DNA of 64,000 nt, taken from positions 3,017,002-3,081,001 of the forward strand of contig NZ_NKRE01000001.1 in the NCBI RefSeq assembly GCF_002705925.1, read 5' to 3'. Origin of the DNA: Mycobacterium ostraviense. Lineage in GTDB: Bacteria > Actinomycetota > Actinomycetes > Mycobacteriales > Mycobacteriaceae. Shown piece after piece: positions 49,717-58,039 of the stretch (positions are counted from its first letter, which is position 1; every line of letters starts with the position of its first letter). The position numbers and the translations under genes were made by a program. Under the pieces are notes generated by a model. It saw nothing but the letters and a program-made list of their open reading frames with translations, made no database searches and was not told the origin of the DNA.

Positions 49717-49787
49717 TCGCCAGCTGGTTGGCCCCGCTCGGGTGCAACGAGTTTGCTCAACGATATCGAATTGTTATCTGGGCCGGA

Positions 49788-50466
49788 TTACGAAAGCAGC
49801 CCTGATTCCCGGATGGCCTCCGCCAGCGGCTGCAGGACCGCAGGGTCGTGGGGTGGGGGCGAACTCCTCAGGCGGGCCGCCGACGAAGTTCCAGTGCTGG
49901 GCATAGCGCGCGGTGATCCGCAGCGTCCGTTTTTCCCCGCTGCCGCCGATACAGATCGGTGGGTGCGGCCGCTGCGGGCCCTTGGGTTCGTTGCGGGCGT
50001 CCTTGAGCTGGTAGCACTTGCCGTCGAGGGTGGTGGTCTCCTGGCTGGGCAGGCCGGTGAGCACGGCGCACGCTTCCTCGAACCTGTCGAAGCGTTCCCT
50101 GATGCTGCCCAGCTCGATGCCGTAGGCGCCCGACTCTTCCTCGTTCCAGCCGGCGCCGATGCCCAATTCGAGCCGTCCGTTGGAGATGATGTCCAGGGCG
50201 GCGGCCATATTGGCCAGCACCGCCGGGTGCCGGTAATGGATGCCGGTGACCAGGGTGCCCAGCCGCAGCCTCCGGGTGGCCTTGTGCGAGTGCGGTCAGA
50301 GTCGTCCAGCCTTCCAGGCACGGGCCGCTCGGGTCGGAAAAGATCGGTGAAAGTGATCGAACGTCCATCCGGATTCGTAGACGTCGATGTCGTCGGCTTC
50401 CTGCCAGGCCGCCAGCATCTGTGCCCACGTGGTGCTTTGCGGTGAGGTCTTGAATGCGAATCGCAT
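49788..50466 (-). pseudogene. LLM-class F420-dependent oxidoreductase, decayed
   Basis: The start MRFAFKTSPQSTTWAQMLAAW (ATG at 50466) is typical of mycobacterial luciferase-like F420 enzymes. The frame then breaks in the stretch after SGWTFDHF (one T missing near 50350), continues in a second frame as FSDPSGPCLEGWTTLTALAQ, and breaks again (one extra G near 50285) before RLRLGTLVTGIHYRHPAVLANM. The third part runs through GRLELGIGAGWNEEESGAYG to FVGGPPEEFA and then loses the family C-terminus, so about 60-70 residues are missing. Two frameshifts and a truncation make a true pseudogene more likely than sequencing error. Confidence 0.8.
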
Positions 50467-50517
50467 GGAGCCGACGGTAGTCCAGCGTCCAGGAGCGCAA
50501 CTACACTCGAGGCAACG

Positions 50518-50949
50518 ATGTGCTACGCCCTGGGAATCGACACCAAACTCACCCTGTTGGCGGCCGGACTGATCTTCTTGTTGGCGCTTGTCCTCGGGGT
50601 GTGGAAGTACCGGCAGATCATGATCTCCGATGACCGCCGGGCGCATGTTTATGTCGACATCGCTCACCGGGCGGCGCTGCTCTACGCGTTTGCGACGCTG
50701 TTAATCGCGGTCTTCGTCGAGCTCAGCGCGTGGCCGGCGTGGCTCAACCTGACAGCAGCGATGGTGGTGGTGTTCTTTTTCGTCGCCGCGATCGGCAGTT
50801 ATGTCTGGCACGGCGCCCGGCGCGACACCGACAACCAATTCGACCCTCCGGCGCCGGGCACCCGGCTGGGCATGACCTTGCTCATTCTCGGCGAAATAGG
50901 CGGTTTCTCCGTGGTTTTCGCCGGCTTCATCGCGGGGCAGCTGAGTTAG
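50518..50949 (+). CDS. Small integral membrane protein of unknown function
   Basis: This 143-aa protein has four hydrophobic segments: LTLLAAGLIFLLALVLGVW, AALLYAFATLLIAVFVEL, LTAAMVVVFFFVAAIGSYVW and LGMTLLILGEIGGFSVVFAGFIAG. A charged loop HGARRDTDNQFDPPAPG separates the last two. I do not recognise the family. The stop at 50947-50949 is directly followed by the ATG of the PHP gene, so the two are surely co-transcribed. In H37Rv the gene upstream of the PHP gene (Rv3857c) is annotated as a possible membrane protein but is shorter as I recall. Confidence 0.8.
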   Translation: MCYALGIDTKLTLLAAGLIFLLALVLGVWKYRQIMISDDRRAHVYVDIAHRAALLYAFATLLIAVFVELSAWPAWLNLTAAMVVVFFFVAAIGSYVWHGARRDTDNQFDPPAPGTRLGMTLLILGEIGGFSVVFAGFIAGQLS

Positions 50950-51957
50950 ATGGATCCGGTAGCCGCGCTGCGCCAGATCGCCTACTACAAGGACCGCAGC
51001 CGCCATGACCCGAGGCGCGTCATGGCGTATCGCCACGCCGCTGACGTCATCGAGAAACTGGACGACGCCGCGCGCGAGCGGCACGGTCAGGCCAACAGCT
51101 GGCAGTCGGAGCCGGGCATCGGGCCGAAAACCGCCAAGGTCATCGACCAGGCCTGGTCCGGCCACGAGCCCGACCTTCTCGTCGAATTACGTTCTGCCGC
51201 TGAGGATTTCGGTGGGAGCGCGGTCCGCACCGCGCTGCGGGGCGATTTGCACCTGCATTCGAACTGGTCGGACGGGTCGGCGCCGATCGAGGAGATGATG
51301 GCCACCGCGGCCGGCCTGGGCCATGAATACTGCGCGCTGACCGACCATTCGCCGCGGCTGACGATTGCCAACGGCCTGTCCCCGGAGCGGTTGCGCAAGC
51401 AACTCGACGTCATCGACGAGGTGCGCGACAAGTTCGCCCCGATGCGCATCCTCACCGGAATCGAGGTCGACATTCTGGAAGACGGCAGCCTCGACCAAGA
51501 GCCGCAGCTGCTGGATCGGCTCGACATCGTGGTGGCCAGCGTGCACTCGAAGCTGGCGATGGATGCGGCCGCGATGACCCGGCGGATGGTCCGTGCAGTC
51601 TGCGACGGCCACGTCGACGTACTGGGCCATTGCACGGGCCGCCTGGTCTCCGGCAACCGCGGTATCCGGCCCGAATCGAAGTTCGACGCCGAGGCGGTGT
51701 TCACCGCCTGCCGCGACCACGGCACCGCGGTAGAGATCAACTCCCGTCCCGAGCGTCGGGACCCACCGACGCGGCTGCTCAACCTCGCCTTGGAGATCGG
51801 TTGCGTGTTCAGCATCGACACCGACGCGCACGCGCCCGGCCAGCTGGATTTCCTTGGCTACGGTGCGCAACGTGCCCTCGATGCCGGTGTTCCGGTCGAC
51901 CGCATCATCAACGCCTGGCCGGCCGAGCAGCTGCTGGAGTGGGTGTCAGTCCGGTAG
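50950..51957 (+). CDS. PHP-domain phosphoesterase with helix-hairpin-helix (Rv3856c-like)
   Basis: This 335-aa protein has an N-terminal part (about residues 1-85) with a DNA polymerase X-like helix-hairpin-helix GIGPKTAKVIDQAW. A PHP domain follows with metal-ligand motifs GDLHLHSNWSDG, ALTDHSPR, TGIEVDIL, VASVHSK, GHCTGR and SIDTDAHAPG. PHP domains are metal-dependent phosphoesterases; in polymerase X proteins they remove 3' phosphate or nucleotides, but here the polymerase core is absent. Its role in DNA repair is an inference. It overlaps the end of the convergent dinB gene by 12 bp. Confidence 0.88.
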   Translation: MDPVAALRQIAYYKDRSRHDPRRVMAYRHAADVIEKLDDAARERHGQANSWQSEPGIGPKTAKVIDQAWSGHEPDLLVELRSAAEDFGGSAVRTALRGDLHLHSNWSDGSAPIEEMMATAAGLGHEYCALTDHSPRLTIANGLSPERLRKQLDVIDEVRDKFAPMRILTGIEVDILEDGSLDQEPQLLDRLDIVVASVHSKLAMDAAAMTRRMVRAVCDGHVDVLGHCTGRLVSGNRGIRPESKFDAEAVFTACRDHGTAVEINSRPERRDPPTRLLNLALEIGCVFSIDTDAHAPGQLDFLGYGAQRALDAGVPVDRIINAWPAEQLLEWVSVR

Positions 51958-53148
51958 CCGCGGCATCTCCACGCCCGGGTCGCGGCCCATCAACACCGCG
52001 CGGGTCAGCGCGGATTTGCCGAAGCGGCGCCGGACCTGGTCCACCGCCTGGTCGAGCACGTCCGGCGGCTCGCCGTCAAATGGCAGCATCAACTGTTGGG
52101 TGCCGCTGCGGTCGATACCGGAGACCGCAAAGCCGACCAGGGTCAGGCCTCGGCGGTCGATGTCCGGGGCGGCCGATGCGACCAGCCGCCGGGCGGCGGC
52201 CAGGATAGGCTGCGTCGACGCGGTCGCCCACGGCAGTGTGTGCGACCGGGTGGCGCGGCTGAAGTCGTCGAACCGCAGGCGCAACACCACGGTTCGGCCG
52301 GTGCGTCCGGCGGCGCGCATCCGGCCGGTGATCCGGTCGACCAGGGTGACCACCACCGCGTCGATCTCGGCGGGCGACATGGCGTTGCCGGCTCGTCCCA
52401 GCGCTCGTTGGGCGCCCACCGAGCGGCGCCGCACGCCGACGGTCACCCGGCGGCGGTCGATATTGCGCGACAAGGCATACAGTTGTCGGCCCATCGGTCC
52501 GCCGACCATCGAGCCCAGCGTGGACTCGCTGAGCTCGGCGACGTCGGCGACCGTATGTATGCCGTGGGCGTGCAGCTTGTCGGCGGTCACCGCACCCACG
52601 CCCCACAACCGGCGCACCGGCAGCGGATGCAGAAATGCCAATTCCTGATCCGGCGGCACCAGGAGCAATCCGTCGGGTTTGGCCTCCTGGCTGGCGACCT
52701 TGGCGAGGAACTTCGTCCGCGCCACTCCCACGGTGATGGGCAGGCCGACCTGCTCGCGTACGTCGGCGCGCAGCCGCGTCGCGATCTCGACCGGGGTCCC
52801 GCAGAGCCGGCGCAGCCCGCCCACATCGAGGAATGCCTCGTCCACCGAGAGCGGTTCCACCACCGGTGTGCAGTGCCGAAAGACGGCGAACACGGCCTCG
52901 CTGGCCCGGGTGTAGGCGCTCATCCGCGGCGGCACCACCACGGCGTGCGGACATAGCCGTCGCGCCTGAGCGCCGCCCATCGCGGTGCGCACACCGTAGG
53001 CCTTGGCCTCGTAGCTGGCCGCCAGCACAACACCGGCGCCGACGATCACCGGGCGGCCCCGCAATGCGGGGTCGTCACGCTGCTCGACGGAGGCGTAGAA
53101 CGAATCCAGGTCCGCGTGCAGGATGGAAGCCTCATTCCGCATGGACAT
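51946..53148 (-). CDS. dinB3: Y-family DNA polymerase IV (DinB, DinB3-like)
   Basis: This 400-aa translesion polymerase has catalytic residues D13 in ADLDSFYASVE and D103-E104 in LSVDEAFLDVGG. Y18 takes the steric-gate position, so it should reject ribonucleotides, unlike the mycobacterial DinB2 type. The little-finger domain follows the thumb (HTVADVAELSESTLGSMVGG). A beta-clamp binding motif Q-L-M-L-P-F lies near residues 352-357. A DinB paralog beside ethR is also found in M. smegmatis (dinB3, from memory). M. tuberculosis lacks it at this position. The ATG at 53148 or the Met two codons later can serve as start. Confidence 0.9.
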   Translation of the reverse strand: MSMRNEASILHADLDSFYASVEQRDDPALRGRPVIVGAGVVLAASYEAKAYGVRTAMGGAQARRLCPHAVVVPPRMSAYTRASEAVFAVFRHCTPVVEPLSVDEAFLDVGGLRRLCGTPVEIATRLRADVREQVGLPITVGVARTKFLAKVASQEAKPDGLLLVPPDQELAFLHPLPVRRLWGVGAVTADKLHAHGIHTVADVAELSESTLGSMVGGPMGRQLYALSRNIDRRRVTVGVRRRSVGAQRALGRAGNAMSPAEIDAVVVTLVDRITGRMRAAGRTGRTVVLRLRFDDFSRATRSHTLPWATASTQPILAAARRLVASAAPDIDRRGLTLVGFAVSGIDRSGTQQLMLPFDGEPPDVLDQAVDQVRRRFGKSALTRAVLMGRDPGVEMPRLPD

Positions 53149-53264
53149 ATGTTCGCAGCCGGGTACGACAGCCGAAGGTGCTGCGACCGGCGCCCCGGCC
53201 GCGTCGAGGTAGCATCGGCAATCGGGGACGGGGAGGCCCTCTAGCGGATCAAGGTGATGGCCGC

Positions 53265-54224
53265 ATGACCACGAGCACCCACGAAAAGCCGTCCGGTCTG
53301 GAGCATTTCGCGCTGTTCTATCGCTCCGAGCCGGAGTACCTGGACGCAGTCGTGCCCTTTGTCCTCGATGGGCTGGGCAACGACGAACCGGTGCTGGTCG
53401 CCGTCCCCGAGCCCAGGCTCGCGCTGCTACGTGCTGCGTTGGGCAGCGCCTGCCAGCAGGTCACCTTGGCCGATTTGACCGCCGTCGGCCGCAACCCCGG
53501 CCGGATTCTCGGGGTGGAGAGTGCCTTCGCCGCCGGGCACGAGGGCAGGCCGGTCCGGATCGTCGGTGAGCCGGTGTGGCCGGGCCGCACCGACGACGAA
53601 TATCCGGCGTGCGTGCAGCACGAGGCGTTGGTCAATGCGGCGTTTGCCGGACGCGACGCGACGGTGCTGTGCCCCTACGACGCTCGCGGACTGAGCGCTG
53701 ACGTTGTCGCCGACGCCCGCATGACCCACCCACTGGTGTGGACGGACGGATCGGCGGACCGAAGTCCCGAGTATGCGCCGGATGACGCGCTGGCGCGCTA
53801 CAACCGGCCGCTGCCCGCCAACCCGATAGCGGTCACCTATACGATTCGGTCTGCCAACGATCTCCGGCCCGCCCGCTCGGTCGCTTCCTGGTATGGGAAC
53901 GGGCTGGGCCTGCCTGCCGCGACGATTGCGAACCTCGAGCTGATCGCCACCGAGCTGGCCACCAACAGCCTCGAACACGCCGGCAGCGCCTGCAGGCTGG
54001 CCTTCTGGCAGCACAACGGGTATCTGGTCTGCGAGGCCAGCGATCACGGCCAGCTCGACGATCCCCTGGCCGGGCGGCGCCCTCCGGCCCGCGGCGTCGC
54101 CGGTGGCCGCGGCCTGTTTCTGGTCAACGCCCTGGCCGATCTGGTCCGTACCCACACCGGCGCCAGCGGCACCACTATCCAGGCGTGCCTGCGGATGGAC
54201 TCATCGAAACGGGGGATCGCATGA
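53265..54224 (+). CDS. MEDS sensor domain fused to RsbW-like ATPase domain
   Basis: This 319-aa protein has residues about 10-185 forming a MEDS (DcmR-type sensory) domain: LEHFALFYRSEPEYLDAVVPFVLDGL, EPVLVAVPEPRLALLR, HEALVNAAFAGRDATVLCPYD. Residues about 200-315 are a HATPase_c domain of the anti-sigma-factor kinase type, with N-box ELIATELATNSLEHA and G-box GGRGLFLVNALADLV. I chose the ATG at 53265; the open frame further upstream lies in non-coding sequence. It overlaps the next gene by 4 bp (ATGA). It probably binds a sigma factor or anti-sigma antagonist under control of a signal sensed by MEDS; no target is visible. Confidence 0.85.
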   Translation: MTTSTHEKPSGLEHFALFYRSEPEYLDAVVPFVLDGLGNDEPVLVAVPEPRLALLRAALGSACQQVTLADLTAVGRNPGRILGVESAFAAGHEGRPVRIVGEPVWPGRTDDEYPACVQHEALVNAAFAGRDATVLCPYDARGLSADVVADARMTHPLVWTDGSADRSPEYAPDDALARYNRPLPANPIAVTYTIRSANDLRPARSVASWYGNGLGLPAATIANLELIATELATNSLEHAGSACRLAFWQHNGYLVCEASDHGQLDDPLAGRRPPARGVAGGRGLFLVNALADLVRTHTGASGTTIQACLRMDSSKRGIA

Positions 54225-55345
54225 TCCGTCAACATGGTGTCGTCGCATCAGCCGCGGGACTGGTCCCCTTCGGGCATCTGGGGTGGGGTTACAGCGAGCA
54301 AGCGCAGTTTCGCGCACGCGCCGCCGAATACATCGTGGACGGACGGTTGCAGAACCAATGGGTCGAGTACGTCGGCGCCGGCAGTCGCGACGATTTGCGC
54401 TCCGAACTCGCCGCCATGCCCGCCCTGTCCGAGATCGATATCGACGGCATCGGCGTGACGCCGGTCGAAGAGTTCTATACCTTTCGGCCCGGCACTGACG
54501 TCGTGGATCCCGAGGCTTCGGTGGCCCAGCGCGTCGAGGCCGTCGAGAAGGCGCTCGCCGACGGCTACTCGGGCTTCCGGGCCGTCGTGGATTGCACCGC
54601 GGTGGCACGCAGGCCCGACCAGCTCGATGCGTTCGCCTGCTTCGAGTTCCTGATCGACCAGAAGATGGCCGTGCTTCCGGTGTCTGCGCTGTGCGCCTAC
54701 GACACCGGCCAGGTGAGAAACGATGCGGCCGAACTGATGTGCCTGCACCCCTACGTGGGCCCGCACGGACCCAGTTTCCGGCTCTATGCCGCGCCGGGAT
54801 GCGGCTTTGCGCTGGCCGGTGAGATCGATGTCGCAAGCGAGTCGGTCTTCGCCACCACGCTGCACCGCACCTGGCCGCTGACCGGCGACGACACGTTGGT
54901 CATCGACGCGCAAGGGCTGGAATTCATCAGCCACCGCCAGCTAGACATCCTGGATCGCTGCGCGCGCTCCGGTAACCGCGATGTGGTGCTGCGCACCGAC
55001 CAACCCGCTGCCATCCGCCTCTTCGGCGTGCTCGATTTCGCCCGGGTCCGACTGGAGCCGCCCGCCGACGTTGACGGCGACGGCTGGTCACAACCGCGGC
55101 ACGACCAGCATGTGGAGAGCCGGGCGACCATCGAGCAAGTCAAAGGCGCGCTCATGCACGGCTTCGGCGTTACTGCGCAGGAAGCCTTCGACATGCTGGT
55201 GACGTTGTCGCAGGACACCAACACCAAATTGCGCGATGTTGCCGGTCAGTTGCTGGACCAGCTGGCCGGACCGGCCTCGGGCCGGACCCGCCGCGGCATT
55301 CGCGACGCGATCACAACCGTGCGAAACCGGTTACGCCACGATTGA
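54221..55345 (+). CDS. MEDS-STAS-ANTAR three-domain regulator
   Basis: This 374-aa protein has residues about 10-190 that are a second MEDS domain (GLVPFGHLGWGYSEQAQFRA, ATLCAYDTGQ-like VSALCAYDTGQVRN). Residues about 200-290 look like a STAS domain (AGEIDVASESVFATTLHR, TLVIDAQGLEFISHRQLDILDR), the anti-sigma-factor antagonist fold. Residues about 305-360 are an ANTAR RNA-binding domain (RATIEQVKGALMHGFGVTAQEAFDMLV, SQDTNTKLRDVAGQLL). It is coupled to the MEDS-HATPase gene by an ATGA overlap. A link between partner switching and RNA antitermination is my inference from the domain order. Confidence 0.85.
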   Translation: MIRQHGVVASAAGLVPFGHLGWGYSEQAQFRARAAEYIVDGRLQNQWVEYVGAGSRDDLRSELAAMPALSEIDIDGIGVTPVEEFYTFRPGTDVVDPEASVAQRVEAVEKALADGYSGFRAVVDCTAVARRPDQLDAFACFEFLIDQKMAVLPVSALCAYDTGQVRNDAAELMCLHPYVGPHGPSFRLYAAPGCGFALAGEIDVASESVFATTLHRTWPLTGDDTLVIDAQGLEFISHRQLDILDRCARSGNRDVVLRTDQPAAIRLFGVLDFARVRLEPPADVDGDGWSQPRHDQHVESRATIEQVKGALMHGFGVTAQEAFDMLVTLSQDTNTKLRDVAGQLLDQLAGPASGRTRRGIRDAITTVRNRLRHD

Positions 55346-55354
55346 CCGCGGGGA

Positions 55355-56002
55355 TCAACGCCCGTCGCCGTAGATGCTGCTGACCCAGATGTGCACCAGC
55401 GTGTCCAGCACGTGCGCTTCCGGGACGCAGGGCTGTTCGGCGGCAAAGGACGCGAACAGCGTCCGTTCGTTCATCAGATTGAGCGCGGTGGCCAGTTCCA
55501 GGGCGGGCACGGTGACCGGCGCGGCGCCGCGGTCGCGTTCGGTCTCGATCACCTCGGCGGTGTAGGAGATCCACTTCTGCATGAACGTCGACCACAGCTG
55601 CCGGACCTCGCCGCTGGTTGCCCGGGCGGCCTGACCGGCCCGCGTGACCCCCTTATGCGAACCGAATGTCTCGAAGAACACGTTGATCCCGGTGCGCCAC
55701 ATGGTGTCGCGGTCGGCGTCTGGGGCCTGGATCAGGTTTTCCAGCGCGGTGTCGGCCTCGGTGACCACCCGGTCCAGCAGCGTCAACAGCACCGCTTCCT
55801 TGGACGGGAAATAGAAGTAGAACGTCGGCCGCGATATTCCTGCCCCCTTGGCCAGGTCGTCGACCGAAATGTCGGCCAGGGGACGATCTTCCAGCAGCTT
55901 TTCAGCGGTAACCAGGATGGCCAGTTCTCGATCGTCTCCGGATGGCCGCCCGGTGCGCCGGCCGCGATGCAGCGACGCCTGACCGGTCGGGGAAGTGGCC
56001 AC
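55355..56002 (-). CDS. ethR: TetR-family repressor EthR
   Basis: This is a 215-aa protein with a GTG start at 56002, matching M. tuberculosis EthR in length (216 aa) and sequence from RGRRTGRPSGDDRELAIL on. Helix-turn-helix LADISVDDLAKGAGISRPTFYFYFPSKEAV is at about residues 44-73. The C-terminal ligand-binding domain holds the known hydrophobic tunnel. EthR represses ethA and binds to the intergenic operator as an octamer; its ligands de-repress ethA and raise sensitivity to ethionamide. It is divergent from ethA with 76 bp between the starts. An open frame upstream of the GTG would run into the operator and is rejected. Confidence 0.96.
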   Translation of the reverse strand: MATSPTGQASLHRGRRTGRPSGDDRELAILVTAEKLLEDRPLADISVDDLAKGAGISRPTFYFYFPSKEAVLLTLLDRVVTEADTALENLIQAPDADRDTMWRTGINVFFETFGSHKGVTRAGQAARATSGEVRQLWSTFMQKWISYTAEVIETERDRGAAPVTVPALELATALNLMNERTLFASFAAEQPCVPEAHVLDTLVHIWVSSIYGDGR

Positions 56003-56019
56003 GACCCGCAGCTTACCGT

Positions 56020-56074
56020 GTGTCGATAGTTTCGACACTACGTTGACGCATTCAACAACGCGTTGATAGCGTGG
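56020..56074. promoter_or_regulatory. EthR operator in the ethR-ethA intergenic region
   Basis: This 55-bp stretch matches the M. tuberculosis EthR operator as I remember it in length, order and most bases: it begins GTGTCGATAG, has two TCGACA-type half sites and a CGTTGA word repeated at 56041 and 56061, and ends GATAGCGTGG. It lies between the divergent start codons at 56002 and 56079. Confidence 0.9.
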
Positions 56075-56078
56075 TTCT

Positions 56079-57548
56079 ATGACCGAGCACCTTGACGTCG
56101 TCATCGTGGGGGCGGGTATTTCCGGCGTGAGCGCGGCCTGGCATCTGCAGGACCGCTGCCCCACCAAGAGCTACGCCATCCTGGAGAAGCGGTCCGCCAT
56201 GGGCGGCACCTGGGACCTGTTTCGCTATCCCGGCATTCGCTCCGACTCCGATATGCACACCCTGGGCTTTCGGTTCCGCCCCTGGACCGAGCGTCAGGCC
56301 ATTGCCGACGGCGAGCCGATCCTCGAGTACGTCAAGGGCACCGCGGCCATGTACGGCATCGACAAGCACATCCGGTTCAACCAGAAAGTCGTCAGCGCCG
56401 ACTGGTCGACGGCCGAAAACCGCTGGACCGTCAACATCGAGACCAATGGCACCCGCAGCCAGCTCAGCTGCTCATTCCTGTTTCTGTGCAGCGGCTACTA
56501 CAACTACGAACAGGGATATTTGCCGAAATTCCCCGGCGCGGCGGACTTCACCGGCGCGATCATCCATCCGCAGCACTGGCCCGAGGACCTCGACTACGAG
56601 GGCAAGAACATCGTCGTGATCGGAAGTGGCGCCACGGCCGTCACTCTCGTTCCGGCACTGGCGGATTCGGGTGCCAAGCACGTCACGATGCTGCAGCGTT
56701 CGCCGACCTATATCGTTTCCCAACCGGACAGTGACAGCATCGCCGACAGGCTCAACCGTTGGCTGCCGGAAAACCTGGCCTACTTCGCGGTCCGGTGGAA
56801 GAACGTGTTGCGCCAGGCGGCGGTGTACGCGGCCTGCCAGAAGTGGCCGCGGCGGATGCGGAAGATGTTCATGGGCTTGGCTGCGCGCCAACTGCCCGAA
56901 GGTTACGACGTGCGCAAGCACTTTGGCCCGCACTACAATCCGTGGGACCAGCGGTTGTGCCTGGTACCCAACGGCGACCTGTTCCGTGCCATTCGCCACG
57001 GGCAGGTCGAGGTGGTCACCGACACCATCGATCGGTTTACCCCGTCCGGAATCCGGTTGAATTCCGGACGTGAACTACCGGCCGACATCATCGTCACCGC
57101 AACGGGTTTGAACCTACAACTCTTCGGCGGAGCAACCGCCTCCGTCGACGGAGAACCGGTGGATCTCACCAAGACGATGGCCTACAAGGGCATGATGCTG
57201 TCCGGGATACCCAATATGGCGTACACGGTCGGCTACACCAATGCCTCGTGGACACTGAAGGCCGACCTGGTGTCGGAGTTCGTCTGCCGTGTGCTGAACT
57301 ACATGGACGCCAATGGATTTGACACCGTGATGGCCGAACATCCGGGTCCGGACGTCGAGGAACGGCCGTTCATGGAGTTCACTCCCGGCTACGTACTGCG
57401 CTCGATCGACGAACTGCCGAAGCAGGGCTCGCGAAAGCCGTGGCGGCTAAATCAGAACTATCTGCGCGACATCCATCTGATCAGGCGGGGCAAGATCGAT
57501 GACGAAGGGCTGCGCTTCTCCAAAAAGCGTGCCCCGGTGCGGGTTTAG
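56079..57548 (+). CDS. ethA: Baeyer-Villiger monooxygenase EthA
   Basis: This 489-aa FAD/NADPH enzyme has the FAD motif VVIVGAGISGVSAAWHL at residues 8-24, the second Rossmann motif NIVVIGSGATAV near residue 185 and the BVMO fingerprint FTGAIIHPQHWPED near residues 156-169. EthA oxidises ketones and activates the prodrugs ethionamide, thiacetazone and isoxyl. It has the same length as in M. tuberculosis and is strongly similar. The start follows the EthR operator by 5 bp, so EthR binding blocks transcription. It ends 4 bp before the convergent rraA stop. Confidence 0.97.
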   Translation: MTEHLDVVIVGAGISGVSAAWHLQDRCPTKSYAILEKRSAMGGTWDLFRYPGIRSDSDMHTLGFRFRPWTERQAIADGEPILEYVKGTAAMYGIDKHIRFNQKVVSADWSTAENRWTVNIETNGTRSQLSCSFLFLCSGYYNYEQGYLPKFPGAADFTGAIIHPQHWPEDLDYEGKNIVVIGSGATAVTLVPALADSGAKHVTMLQRSPTYIVSQPDSDSIADRLNRWLPENLAYFAVRWKNVLRQAAVYAACQKWPRRMRKMFMGLAARQLPEGYDVRKHFGPHYNPWDQRLCLVPNGDLFRAIRHGQVEVVTDTIDRFTPSGIRLNSGRELPADIIVTATGLNLQLFGGATASVDGEPVDLTKTMAYKGMMLSGIPNMAYTVGYTNASWTLKADLVSEFVCRVLNYMDANGFDTVMAEHPGPDVEERPFMEFTPGYVLRSIDELPKQGSRKPWRLNQNYLRDIHLIRRGKIDDEGLRFSKKRAPVRV

Positions 57549-57552
57549 GCTT

Positions 57553-58035
57553 TCACGGGGAGACGACGACAATGCCGTCGTCGTCGCTGTAGACGACTTC
57601 GCCCGGCACGAAGGTCACGCCACCCAGGGTGACGTCGACGTCGCGTTCCCCGGCGCCGGTCTTGGTGCTCTTGCGGGGATTGGTGCCCAGCGCCTTGATG
57701 CCGATGTCGATGCCGCCCAGTGCGACCGAATCGCGTACCGCGCCGTGTACCACCAGGCCCGCCCAGCCGTTGGATCGGGCCAATTCGGCGATCACATCGC
57801 CGACCAGTGCGGTGTGTAACGAGCCGGCGCCGTCGACAACCAGCACGCCGCCGGCCCCCGGCTGCGAGAGCATGGATTTCAGCAGGGCGTTGTCCTGAAA
57901 GCAGCGCACCGTGCTGATCGGCCCGGCGAACTCCGCGCGCCCGCCGAACTGGCGGAATTGCAGGTCGCAGCTGCGCACGTCGGGCCCGATATCGTCGACC
58001 AGATCGGCCGTCGGCCGGAACGACACGTTGCGCAT
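57553..58035 (-). CDS. rraA: RraA-family protein (formerly MenG)
   Basis: This 160-aa protein has the RraA-like fold motifs [59 protein letters not shown] and [11 protein letters not shown]. In E. coli RraA inhibits RNase E; many homologs are class II aldolases (HMG aldolase). The original name menG as a methyltransferase was wrong for this fold. Which activity the mycobacterial protein has is not settled. It lies 4 bp after the hns stop, in an operon with it. Confidence 0.93.
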   Translation of the reverse strand: MRNVSFRPTADLVDDIGPDVRSCDLQFRQFGGRAEFAGPISTVRCFQDNALLKSMLSQPGAGGVLVVDGAGSLHTALVGDVIAELARSNGWAGLVVHGAVRDSVALGGIDIGIKALGTNPRKSTKTGAGERDVDVTLGGVTFVPGEVVYSDDDGIVVVSP

Positions 58036-58039
58036 CGAC

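Noticed and set aside
56003..56167. Longer EthR start upstream of 56002
   Set aside because: It would put coding sequence through the EthR operator and into ethA; the GTG at 56002 gives the known length.
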